Shown here piece after piece: positions 35,325 through 43,389 of a DNA stretch of 64,000 nt. Origin of the DNA: Filimonas sp. (GTDB lineage: Bacteria; Bacteroidota; Bacteroidia; Chitinophagales; Chitinophagaceae); contig JAFKHH010000013.1 in NCBI GenBank assembly GCA_017306865.1, positions 248,001 to 312,000 of the forward strand, in the 5' to 3' direction. The translations under genes and the position numbers were made by a program. How positions within the stretch are numbered: position 1 is the stretch's first letter; each line of letters opens with the position of its first letter. Below the pieces are notes generated by a model. The model was not told the origin of the DNA. It did no database searches and saw nothing but the letters and a program-made list of their open reading frames with translations.

Positions 35325-35624
35325 TTATTTCGTGAATTTGATCATTTGTTCCAATGCTTCAATATGCAGTTTGAATGCTTTTTCACCAGCTTTGGTAATA
35401 GAATAAGTTGTATTTGTTTTTCTTCCGATAAAGCCCTTGTGTACCTTAATGTATGCGCTTTCCTCCAATCCCTTCAGGTGGCTGGCAAGGTTACCATCCG
35501 TTACCTGTATCAGTTCCTTCAGCTCATTAAAATTCACCTCCTCGTTCACCATCAGGGCACTCATAATGCCCAGGCGCACGCGGCTCTCAAAAACCTTATT
35601 TAAATGCTCTATCGGATTCTTCAT
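35325..35624 (-). CDS. Winged-helix transcriptional regulator (HTH_34 type)
   Basis: A 99-residue DNA-binding protein of the MarR/ArsR-like winged-helix family PF13601. FESRVRLGIMSALMVNEEVNFNELKELI is the first helices, TDGNLASHLKGLEESAYIKV the recognition helix (about 42-61), and KGFIGRKTNTTYSITKAGEKAF the wing. No ligand-binding domain is present. It lies between two membrane-protein genes of the same strand whose starts are each preceded by the palindrome CTTTGnAnTTCAAAG, so it most likely controls this locus, including creD, and itself if co-transcribed. Confidence 0.93.
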   Translation of the reverse strand: MKNPIEHLNKVFESRVRLGIMSALMVNEEVNFNELKELIQVTDGNLASHLKGLEESAYIKVHKGFIGRKTNTTYSITKAGEKAFKLHIEALEQMIKFTK

Positions 35625-35710
35625 ATATAAAAATTAAAGTCATTTAGTCATTGGTCAGTAAGTCAATATTTGCCAGGTATGGCTTAATGTCTCATGACAG
35701 TGTGACTATT

Positions 35711-36376
35711 TTATCTGACCTTCTCATACTTCCACCACATAATGGCACCATATACAATATGCAGTACACCAAAACCCAGCGCCCAGAAATAGAGCCCCTG
35801 CCCAATGAAGAGCAAATTTATTACACCCAATAATACCTGTCCGTATCCAAGGTATTTTATTTCACCCAGCGTGTATTTACTACCGTTGATCAAAGCCAGC
35901 CCATAGAAAATAAGACAACCCGGAGCGATTAGTCCGTATGCGCCATTCTCAACCAGCTTCAATAAGTAAAACCCGCCTGCAATCAGTGGTACACATACAT
36001 TGATAAGTAAACGCTTTGAAGTGCTGGTCCAGATGGGTGTGTGGTTCTTTTTGCTGCGTATATAAGTAAAGATAAACGCCAGTACAAATGCTGATATAAA
36101 CGTGAAGAATGCAATACGGAATAACGCATTGCCCATATAATCTTTTAACGTAGTGCCAACATGGATCGGAAGTGCTACATCAGATACCATCAGGCTATTG
36201 TAAGCATCTTTGCCCCCTGACCCGTGAATAATGCCATAGGCAAACCATGCGCCCACAAGCGCACAACAACCGGCGGCAATACCGCTAAGCCCGCTCAGGC
36301 TAATGAAGCGGCTACTGCGCTCCATCATTTTCTTTATATCTTTTAATGTGTCCAGGTGCTGAGTCTGTGCGTCCAT
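35711..36376 (-). CDS. Six-helix membrane protein, first gene of creD locus
   Basis: A 221-residue inner-membrane protein. A charged N-terminal helix (TLKDIKKMMERSSRF) precedes six hydrophobic segments, beginning SLSGLSGIAAGCCALVGAWFAYGI and ending LYFWALGFGVLHIVYGAIMWW. I do not recognise a named family, though proteins starting with this Leu/Lys helix and FISLSGLSGI segment are common in Bacteroidota next to HTH_34 regulators. It leads the presumed operon membrane protein, regulator, membrane protein, creD; an operator-like palindrome sits 8 bases upstream of its ATG. Confidence 0.83.
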   Translation of the reverse strand: MDAQTQHLDTLKDIKKMMERSSRFISLSGLSGIAAGCCALVGAWFAYGIIHGSGGKDAYNSLMVSDVALPIHVGTTLKDYMGNALFRIAFFTFISAFVLAFIFTYIRSKKNHTPIWTSTSKRLLINVCVPLIAGGFYLLKLVENGAYGLIAPGCLIFYGLALINGSKYTLGEIKYLGYGQVLLGVINLLFIGQGLYFWALGFGVLHIVYGAIMWWKYEKVR

Positions 36377-36383
36377 AAAAGTG

Positions 36384-36398
36384 CTTTGTAATTCAAAG
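36384..36398. promoter_or_regulatory. Operator-like palindrome CTTTGTAATTCAAAG
   Basis: One mismatch from a perfect palindrome and two differences from the copy at 35293-35307; same distance to the ATG and same intervening bases. On the coding strand it is preceded by TTACTTTG, which resembles a -7 box, so a bound regulator would cover the promoter. Confidence 0.65.
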
Positions 36399-36520
36399 TA
36401 AGTGGAAGTTTTTGAAATGAAGAAATTTTTTTTCGGATTTTAAATGCGTAGTCAGGGGAGAGGTGAATCGTGAGACGGCAATCGTGAATAGGCTTATTCA
36501 CAATTGACACCTCTCTATAC

Positions 36521-36553
36521 AAACCTGGCAGGTCTTTAAGACCTGCCAGGTTT
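36521..36553. terminator. Family C GC-rich 16+1+16 hairpin
   Basis: Arms AAACCTGGCAGGTCTT and AAGACCTGCCAGGTTT around one T, followed by TTTT-like bases. It stands in the 370-base divergent gap 36377-36746, where no terminator is expected from the flanking genes; the rest of that gap holds the words GTGAATCGTGAGACGG (36463-36478) and family B arms (36577-36620), and no gene. Confidence 0.8.
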
Positions 36554-36653
36554 TGCATGATGTTGTGGTTCCTTTACCCAACAATTCAACAATGCATCAA
36601 TCCAACAATTCCTCCATTTATCAATTAGTCTATCGAATTAATAGGATAATAAC

Positions 36654-36661
36654 TATTTTTG
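36654..36661 (+). promoter_or_regulatory. Possible -7 box for the TonB receptor
   Basis: TATTTTTG matches TAnnTTTG, 86 bases upstream of the receptor ATG. No clear -33 element. Confidence 0.45.
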
Positions 36662-36746
36662 CCTCAACATTCTACAAGCTTTGCAAACACCTTTTCAGTT
36701 TATGTGTTATGTAAGCGGTCTGTAGATACAATTAAAATTAGAAGCT

Positions 36747-39512
36747 ATGAGAAAACTACTGGTTAAACAGCTATTGGCTATTGCTCTTATTATCACAAGC
36801 GTTCCGGCCTTTGCTCAAAACGGAACGTTGAAAGGCAAAGTGATCGTACAGGGCACCACCGCAGTGGGAGCAACTATTAAGTCAGGAAAATATAATACGC
36901 TTACCAACGATGCCGGGGAATATGCTATAAGCCTGCCGGCAGGGCACTACGTTTTTAGTTTTGGGTATGTAGGATACCAGAATGAGGAGCGCACGGTAGA
37001 CATTAAAAGTAATGAAACTGTTACGCTGGAAGTTGCACTACAGTGGGTGGCAGAGTTAAATGAAGTAGTGGTACTGGGCAGCCGTGCTGCACCACGTACA
37101 CAACTGGAGTCGCCTGTACCCGTAGACGTAATAGACTTGCGTAAACTGGCAGGTGCGGTACCTCAAACAAATATTAACCAGATACTCACCTATGCGGCCC
37201 CATCTTTTACCGCAAATACACAGGCGCTGGGAGATGGTACAGACCACATAGACCCTGCATCGTTGCGTGGGCTTGGGCCAGACCAGGTATTGGTGCTGGT
37301 AAACGGCAAAAGAAGATATACATCAGCATTAGTAAACGTGAATGGCACCTTTGGTAAAGGTACAGTAGGTACAGACTTAAACGCTATACCTGTTGCCTCT
37401 ATAGAACGAATAGAAGTATTGCGTGACGGTGCTGCTGCACAGTATGGTAGTGATGCTGTAGCTGGTGTGATCAATGTGATACTAAAGAAAGAAACGGGAC
37501 ATGTAACTGCTTCCGTAACAGGCGGTGAATATTACTCCAAAGACAAAGTGAATGATCTTAAAAAGCGCGATGGACAAGGCATACAGGCAGCTATCAACTT
37601 TGGTTTACCCATTGGTGATAAAGGCGGTTTCATTAACCTGTCCGGCTCTTATGATTACCGCCAGCCTACAGACAGGGGCGGCACCTATACAGGTGTTATT
37701 TATCGCAGGTATCCGGGTGGTGTAGACAGAACGGATTCTTTCTTAACCGCAACAAATACCACACGTAAAGATTATAGCCTGCATGTAGGCCAGTCAAGGA
37801 TCAGGAGCGGACAATTTGCATTCAATGCATCTTTACCTATTTCTGATAATGCCACCTTTTATTCTTTCGGCGGCCTCGGTTATCGCAACGGTCTTGCTGA
37901 TGGTTTCTATCGTTATCCAAATGATTCAAGAAACGTGATTGACATTTACCCGTTAGGCTTCCTGCCACAGATCGGATCAGATATTTATGACCGTTCATTT
38001 GCCGCAGGTATAAAAGGTAAAGCACAAGGGTGGAATGTAGATTTTAGCAATACATGGGGACAAAATGAATTTATATTCAACGTACAAAATTCATTGAACG
38101 CTTCTTTGTTAAAAGCATCGCCTACCAGCTTCCGCGCAGGCGGCCCTAAGTTTACACAGAATACAACGAACGTAGATCTTTCCCGCAACTTTGACTGGTT
38201 AAGTGGTGTGAACATTTCTTTTGGTGGTGAGTATCGTTTTGAGCGTTACCAGTTGATAGCTGGTGAAGAAGCATCTTATACAGACTATGGCCGTGCAAGG
38301 CAAGTAGGTGTAGATGGAAACGGTAACCCTATCTTAGTACCGGATCCGAAAGGGCCAGTGAATACACTCTTTGGCCCGGATGGCACAGCGCGTCCCGGTG
38401 GTGCGCAGGTATTCCCTGGTTACAGGCCGGAAAACGCAGTGAATGCTACACGTACTGCTGTTGCCTTTTATGCGGATGCGGAAGTAAATCTTTCAAAAGC
38501 ATTCCTGGTAGATGCGGCACTTCGTTATGAAAATTATAGTGATTTTGGTTCTACTACTAACGGCAAAGTAGCATTGCGTTACAAAGTTAATAACCAACTT
38601 TCTTTACGCGCTTCCGGTAGCACTGGTTTCCGCGCACCATCGCTGCACCAGCGTTATTATGCCAACACCTCTACAGTATTTACAAGTGGCGTAGCAACAG
38701 ATGTGGGAACGTTTCCTAACAACAGCCGCATTGCACAGTTGCTAGGCATACCGGGCTTACGTCCTGAAAAATCGAAAAGCGTGAGTGCAGGCCTTACTGG
38801 TAATTTTGGCCGTATAAAAGTAACGCTGGATGGATACTTCACACGCATCAATGACCGTGTAGTGTACACCGATCAGTTTAAAGGAGATACCAGTTCTTCA
38901 GCTTCTCCTGTAGATAAAGAGATTGCGCGTTTGCTGCAATTGGCTAACGCGGGTGCAGCATCCTTCTTTGCAAATGCGATCAATACAGAAACAAAAGGAT
39001 TAGATCTTGTTGTGTCTTATAGTAAAAAACTGGGCGGCGGTACATTCCGCATAGATTTTTCCGGTACCATCTCTCAAACAATGCAGGTAGGAGACATCAA
39101 AGTGTCTGATAAGCTGAAAGGAAAAGAAAGTATTTACTTCAGCGCAGCCAATAAAGTCTATCTCGAAGCTGGTGTACCAAACCAGAAAGCGAATTTTGCT
39201 TTGACATACCTCATCAATAAATTCGAATTTTTTGCAAGAGAAAGTTACTTTGGTGGTGTAACTGAAGCAACGAACAATTTGCAATTTCAGCAGTACTATA
39301 CTCCAAAGTGGGTAACAGATTTATCTATTGGCTATAACATTGCGAAGCAATTCAAAGTAACCATCGGCACCAATAATCTCTTCGATAAATATCCTGACGC
39401 TATCAAGTATGTACAGAACTCCAACAGCGGGCAATTTGTATATCCGAGAAGCGTAAGCCAGTACGGCTTCAACGGACGTTATGTATTTGCAAGGGTAGAA
39501 GTGAGGTTATAG
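36747..39512 (+). CDS. TonB-dependent receptor with carboxypeptidase-regulatory domain
   Basis: A 921-residue outer-membrane active transporter. Signal peptide (QLLAIALIITSVPAFAQ), carboxypeptidase-regulatory-like domain (GTLKGKVIVQGTTAVGATIK to about residue 105), plug domain (DVIDLRKLAGAVPQTNINQIL, LRGLGPDQVLVLVNGKRRY, then IERIEVLRDGAAAQYGSDAV near 220-240) and a 22-strand barrel ending VFARVEVRL with a TonB-receptor C-terminal box. It is of the classical receptor type rather than SusC, and no SusD lipoprotein follows. Next downstream are a porin and a DASS carrier, so organic-acid uptake is possible, but siderophore or vitamin transport cannot be excluded. A terminator follows. Confidence 0.95.
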   Translation: MRKLLVKQLLAIALIITSVPAFAQNGTLKGKVIVQGTTAVGATIKSGKYNTLTNDAGEYAISLPAGHYVFSFGYVGYQNEERTVDIKSNETVTLEVALQWVAELNEVVVLGSRAAPRTQLESPVPVDVIDLRKLAGAVPQTNINQILTYAAPSFTANTQALGDGTDHIDPASLRGLGPDQVLVLVNGKRRYTSALVNVNGTFGKGTVGTDLNAIPVASIERIEVLRDGAAAQYGSDAVAGVINVILKKETGHVTASVTGGEYYSKDKVNDLKKRDGQGIQAAINFGLPIGDKGGFINLSGSYDYRQPTDRGGTYTGVIYRRYPGGVDRTDSFLTATNTTRKDYSLHVGQSRIRSGQFAFNASLPISDNATFYSFGGLGYRNGLADGFYRYPNDSRNVIDIYPLGFLPQIGSDIYDRSFAAGIKGKAQGWNVDFSNTWGQNEFIFNVQNSLNASLLKASPTSFRAGGPKFTQNTTNVDLSRNFDWLSGVNISFGGEYRFERYQLIAGEEASYTDYGRARQVGVDGNGNPILVPDPKGPVNTLFGPDGTARPGGAQVFPGYRPENAVNATRTAVAFYADAEVNLSKAFLVDAALRYENYSDFGSTTNGKVALRYKVNNQLSLRASGSTGFRAPSLHQRYYANTSTVFTSGVATDVGTFPNNSRIAQLLGIPGLRPEKSKSVSAGLTGNFGRIKVTLDGYFTRINDRVVYTDQFKGDTSSSASPVDKEIARLLQLANAGAASFFANAINTETKGLDLVVSYSKKLGGGTFRIDFSGTISQTMQVGDIKVSDKLKGKESIYFSAANKVYLEAGVPNQKANFALTYLINKFEFFARESYFGGVTEATNNLQFQQYYTPKWVTDLSIGYNIAKQFKVTIGTNNLFDKYPDAIKYVQNSNSGQFVYPRSVSQYGFNGRYVFARVEVRL

Positions 39513-39520
39513 GCTATACG

Positions 39521-39595
39521 GTTTAATTGTTGCATTGTTAGATGGTTGATATATACATGGAAAAACAATTAAACCATATAACAATTAAACTATTA
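39521..39595. repeat. Family B inverted repeat after the TonB receptor
   Basis: Arms around GGTTTAATTGTTGCATTGTT (from 39520) and AACAATTAAACCATATAACA (from 39564), imperfectly complementary, ahead of the true terminator. Confidence 0.7.
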
Positions 39596-39610
39596 GAATT
39601 AAATTCTTTC

Positions 39611-39640
39611 AAAACGGGCGAACCATCGCCCGTTTTTTTT
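39611..39640 (+). terminator. Intrinsic terminator of the TonB receptor gene
   Basis: Stem AAAACGGGCG (39611-39620), 6-base loop, CGCCCGTTTT (39627-39636) and four more T. Confidence 0.93.
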
Positions 39641-39723
39641 GTTATGACCCCAAATGTCTATTCCCGTAATAGTTATTTACCTGAGATCCAGTAAAAACCT
39701 ACAAACTTAACCCAGATCAACTT

Positions 39724-40866
39724 ATGCGGAGATTAACGCTGGTAATTGCTCTATTTCTGTCCTGTAGCAGCATCGTAATAGCGCAGAGTTCGCGCGACAC
39801 GTTACTTGCTAATTATTCTACCTACAAAAGGGCTTTAAGCTTTGCAGGGTTGTTGCAGACCCGCTATACTTATTCCATGACGAAGAATGTAGACGTAAAT
39901 GGTAAAAATTACCCGGATACCATGCGTGGTGTTACCAATAGCTTTTCGCTGAAGCGTGTCCGTTTCCAGGTAAAGGCACAGATCAATGATCACTTTGATG
40001 CTGCTATTCTTGTAAACTTTGCAGACTTCAGTAACAGCAATGTAGCCAATCGTGTGTTGGAAAATGCATTTATACGTTACTCGCTCAATAGCCATTTTCA
40101 CATTATAGCAGGGCAGTACCGTCCCTTCTTTGGTATTGAAGATGCCATTCCTGTAGATATCATCAAATCGCTCGATTATTCTAATCAATACACTGCTTTT
40201 GGTAACAGCGGCTGGCAAAGTTTCCAGATAGGACTTTGTATCTATGGTGATATAACGGGTAGTGAAGCAAAAATTCCATTACGCTATTATGCCGGTGTGC
40301 ACAATGGTAATAACCGGAATCAACCGACAGATAATGACAATACGAAACATACGTATGTGCGCCTGGAAGGAGATGTGGCAAAGAATGTAACTATAGGTGT
40401 GAATGGTGGCCTTGGCAGTACGCAAAATGAAAATGGATCAGCCTGGGGTGGGGACGTCCGCTCCAAAATAAAATTCAATTCAAAGTGGACAGTAGAGTTA
40501 ACAGGTGAATATAAAGAAGGGAGCAACTTCGCAGCATTCAATTCCTTTGCCACTGCGCCCAAGCCTAATGTAGATCAGTTTAAAATGCGAGGGTTCTACG
40601 TCTTCCCCAACATCAGGTATGAGTACAAGCGCCCGCGTGTACGCGCAATAGAACTTTCTGCGCGGTACGAATACTTTGATGACAGTTACAAGTTTAACAG
40701 CAACCCAAGACAAACGATCATCCCTATGCTGGCAATGGAGTTTGCAGACAATTACTTTGCCTGCTTGCAGGTAGGCATGTATATAGACGTATTCAAAAAC
40801 GATGTTCCCAATACAACACAATATTCTCACAATGCGGCTGTAGCGCAACTACAGATCAGGTTTTAG
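39724..40866 (+). CDS. Phosphate-selective porin O/P-like outer-membrane porin
   Basis: A 380-residue outer-membrane barrel with signal peptide (RRLTLVIALFLSCSSIVIAQ). The pattern FSLKRVRFQVKAQINDHFDAAILVNFADF, then FIRYSLNSHFHIIAGQYRPFFGIEDA (about 117-142), is that of OprO/OprP-type porins, and the chain ends in a barrel-type IRF. Despite the family name, Bacteroidota members vary in substrate. Twenty-four bases separate it from the DASS carrier gene, so the two probably form an operon in which the porin lets the carrier's anionic substrate into the periplasm. Confidence 0.88.
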   Translation: MRRLTLVIALFLSCSSIVIAQSSRDTLLANYSTYKRALSFAGLLQTRYTYSMTKNVDVNGKNYPDTMRGVTNSFSLKRVRFQVKAQINDHFDAAILVNFADFSNSNVANRVLENAFIRYSLNSHFHIIAGQYRPFFGIEDAIPVDIIKSLDYSNQYTAFGNSGWQSFQIGLCIYGDITGSEAKIPLRYYAGVHNGNNRNQPTDNDNTKHTYVRLEGDVAKNVTIGVNGGLGSTQNENGSAWGGDVRSKIKFNSKWTVELTGEYKEGSNFAAFNSFATAPKPNVDQFKMRGFYVFPNIRYEYKRPRVRAIELSARYEYFDDSYKFNSNPRQTIIPMLAMEFADNYFACLQVGMYIDVFKNDVPNTTQYSHNAAVAQLQIRF

Positions 40867-40890
40867 ATACCACTACCTAAAAAGAAATGT

Positions 40891-42321
40891 ATGAAAGAAA
40901 TTAATTTGAAAGCGCTCGCCGTCACTGTAGTAGTAGGATTGATCATCTGGTTCATTCCCGTGCCGGAAGGTGTACTGCCCAATGCGTGGCATCTGCTGGC
41001 TATATTTTTAGCAACCATTATCGGCATCATATTCAAAGCAGCCTCTATGGGCACCATGGCTATGCTGGGCATTACCATGTGTGCAGCCACACAAGTGCTT
41101 GCGCCCGGCGATCCGGTAAAGTCTGTTGCCAACGCACTTAGCGGTTTTGGCAATGCAACTATATGGCTTATAGGACTTGCTTTCTTTATTGCAAGAGGCT
41201 TTATTAAAACAGGTCTTGGTACACGCCTTGCCTATTACTTCATACGCTTGTTTGGTAAAGGCCCGCTTGGCCTTGCTTACGGCCTGAATACTGCAGACCT
41301 TATACTGGCACCCGCTATTCCGAGTAATACAGCGCGCGCCGGTGGTGTTATCTATCCCATCATGAAATCTATAGCAGTCAATATGGGCTCCTTTCCTGAA
41401 AAGCCAGAAACACATCGAAAGATAGGAGCCTTTCTTACGCTCAGCAGCTATAATGCAAACATGGTAACCTCGGTTATGTTCCTTACCGCAACAGCCAGTA
41501 ATCCCATGGCGCAAAAATTTGCAAAAGACCTTGGCATTACCATCACATGGACAAGCTGGGCCATTGCAGCACTTATTCCCGGCTTAGTCTGCTTCATCTT
41601 ATTGCCACTCTGTTTATACAAATTCTTTCCACCTGAATTAAAGAAAACAAAAGAAGCACCAGCAATGGCAGCGGCGAAATTAAAAGAGATGGGCCCCATT
41701 ACCACTAAAGAGTGGCTAATGGTCGCTACATTCATCATACTCCTTGTGCTTTGGATCTTTGGCAATCTCTTTTCCGTAGATGCAACAACAGGTGCATTGA
41801 TCGGCCTCTGTATTTTATTGCTTACAAGTGTGCTTACATGGGAAGATGTAAAGTCTGAAAAAGGCGCATGGGATACCATCGTATGGTTCTCTTCATTGGT
41901 AATGATGGGTTCTTATTTAAACTCCTTAGGCTTCATTGGCTGGTTCGGGCAAGTGATCGGCAAACAGATCGGCACATTAAGCTGGGGCTGGGCATTTCCA
42001 CTCATCGTATTAGTGTATTCCTATTGCCACTACATGTTTGCCAGCGCTACCGCACAGGCAGCCGCTATGTATTCTGTATTCTTAGCAGTAGGTATTTCCG
42101 TTGGCGTACCCGGTACCATGCTCGCCATCTTTCTGGGCGCAGCCGCTACACTCATGGGATGCCTCACACACTACGGACATGGCCCTGCACCTATATTTTT
42201 TGGCAGTACTTATGTAGATATGAAAGACTGGTGGAAACACGGGTTCTTCATCAGTATATTATTCCTCGCAGTCTGGTTTGGCGTAGGAGGTTTGTGGTGG
42301 AAAGTATTAGGACTATGGTAG
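40891..42321 (+). CDS. DASS (SLC13-type) dicarboxylate/anion symporter
   Basis: A 476-residue inner-membrane carrier of the divalent anion:sodium symporter family, close to the 2-oxoglutarate/malate (DiT1/CitT) branch. Ion-binding signatures are SNTARAGGVIYPIMKSIA (about 145-162) and the second repeat's SATAQAAAMYSVFLAVG (about 385-402). About 12 helices, with GALIGLCILLLTSVLTWEDV and the final CLTHYGHGPAPIFFGS as expected. Operon position after a porin and 405 bases ahead of succinate dehydrogenase makes a C4-dicarboxylate such as succinate, malate or fumarate the likely substrate (inference). Confidence 0.93.
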   Translation: MKEINLKALAVTVVVGLIIWFIPVPEGVLPNAWHLLAIFLATIIGIIFKAASMGTMAMLGITMCAATQVLAPGDPVKSVANALSGFGNATIWLIGLAFFIARGFIKTGLGTRLAYYFIRLFGKGPLGLAYGLNTADLILAPAIPSNTARAGGVIYPIMKSIAVNMGSFPEKPETHRKIGAFLTLSSYNANMVTSVMFLTATASNPMAQKFAKDLGITITWTSWAIAALIPGLVCFILLPLCLYKFFPPELKKTKEAPAMAAAKLKEMGPITTKEWLMVATFIILLVLWIFGNLFSVDATTGALIGLCILLLTSVLTWEDVKSEKGAWDTIVWFSSLVMMGSYLNSLGFIGWFGQVIGKQIGTLSWGWAFPLIVLVYSYCHYMFASATAQAAAMYSVFLAVGISVGVPGTMLAIFLGAAATLMGCLTHYGHGPAPIFFGSTYVDMKDWWKHGFFISILFLAVWFGVGGLWWKVLGLW

Positions 42322-42726
42322 GGAGAGAATCGTTACATGGGTAAATTGATAAATGGTTATGAACCTGGCAACAATACTACTATCATCGTTCCTTGCGTCG
42401 CACACTTCAGCAGGGGAATATAAATGATTACAAAAACCTGGCAGGTCTTAAAGACCTGTTAGGTTTGAATCGCTGTTCGACATGTTCCGAAGGACATGTC
42501 GGACCACAGATAAAGCGGATTTGTAATCCGCTAGTAAAAGGATAAACATCCTTGCTATCTTAATTCGACATGCGCTGCGCTAACATGTCGAATAGCAATT
42601 AACTGGTTTGTGAGGACACGAACCAGGGCGAAGAGAGCATCTTTGTGATCTCTGCGTTTCCTTTGCGGCCTTTGTGATACTTAGCGTCTTTGCGTGAAAA
42701 ATAATTAAACAATTTGCTTTGAAACT
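42322..42726. other. Mosaic of five inverted repeats between DASS carrier and sdhC
   Basis: No gene seen. In order: TCCTTGCGTCGCACACTTCA (from 42390, related to words inside the element at 10065-10208); a family C hairpin (42434-42466) with two G-U pairs; GTTCGACATG/CATGTCGGAC (42475-42504); GCGGAT-ttgta-ATCCGC (42515-42531); ATTCGACATG/CATGTCGAAT (42563-42593); CTGGTT/AACCAG (42603-42626); then text-like repeats TCTTTGTGATCTCTGCG and CTTTGCGGCCTTTGTG (42641-42700). The sdhC promoter must lie here but was not identified. Confidence 0.7.
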
Positions 42727-43386
42727 ATGTCTAAAACACTAACTCATAAAATCTGGATGGCAGGAACAGGGGCATTCCTCTGTTTCTTCCTCGTCATTCA
42801 TATACTAGGCAATTTGCAATTGCTGCTTCCATTGCCGGAAGCACGAACGCAGTTTAACTGGTATTCGCATTTGCTATCAGGCAATATCATTATCAAGATC
42901 GTTTCTTATGTGTTGTACTTTTCCATACTGGCACATATCTTTTATGCAATGCTGATCACGATTAAAAACAGGCGTGCTAATGGCAGGAAGTACAGGTATG
43001 ACAAACGTGGAGCAGCCAGTACCTGGCAAAGTCGGAACATGGGTTTGCTCGGCACGATCATTCTCATCTTCCTGATCATACATTTCAAAGACTTCTGGTA
43101 TCAGTATAAATTCACCCACGTACCGTTGGATGAAAAAGGAAACAAAGACCTGTACACAATAGTAGTGGAAGTATATAAACAATGGTGGTACGTAGTTATT
43201 TATGAAGTCAGCCTTATTGCATTAGGCTTTCACCTGTTGCATGGCTTTCACAGTGCAGCACGCACATTTGGTTTGTATCACCCTAAGTATGTACGTTGGG
43301 TAAAAATAGCCGGATGGATATACACCGGCATTATCACACTCGGCTTTATGTCAATGCCTATTTACGTTTATCTGAAAAATGTGTAA
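42727..43386 (+). CDS. sdhC: Succinate dehydrogenase cytochrome b subunit
   Basis: A 219-residue five-helix membrane anchor of the succinate:quinone oxidoreductase of the single-subunit, di-haem type (as in Bacillus SdhC or Wolinella FrdC). Haem-ligand candidates are the His residues in LVIHILGNLQ, SILAHIFYAM, LIIHFKDFW and GFHLLHGFHSA. It carries electrons from the iron-sulfur subunit to menaquinone. The gene leads sdhC-sdhA-sdhB, four bases ahead of sdhA. Confidence 0.96.
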   Translation: MSKTLTHKIWMAGTGAFLCFFLVIHILGNLQLLLPLPEARTQFNWYSHLLSGNIIIKIVSYVLYFSILAHIFYAMLITIKNRRANGRKYRYDKRGAASTWQSRNMGLLGTIILIFLIIHFKDFWYQYKFTHVPLDEKGNKDLYTIVVEVYKQWWYVVIYEVSLIALGFHLLHGFHSAARTFGLYHPKYVRWVKIAGWIYTGIITLGFMSMPIYVYLKNV

Positions 43387-43389
43387 CCA

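Noticed and set aside
36600-36746. Possible cobalamin riboswitch before the TonB receptor
   Set aside because: No B12-box sequence and too little room for the fold.
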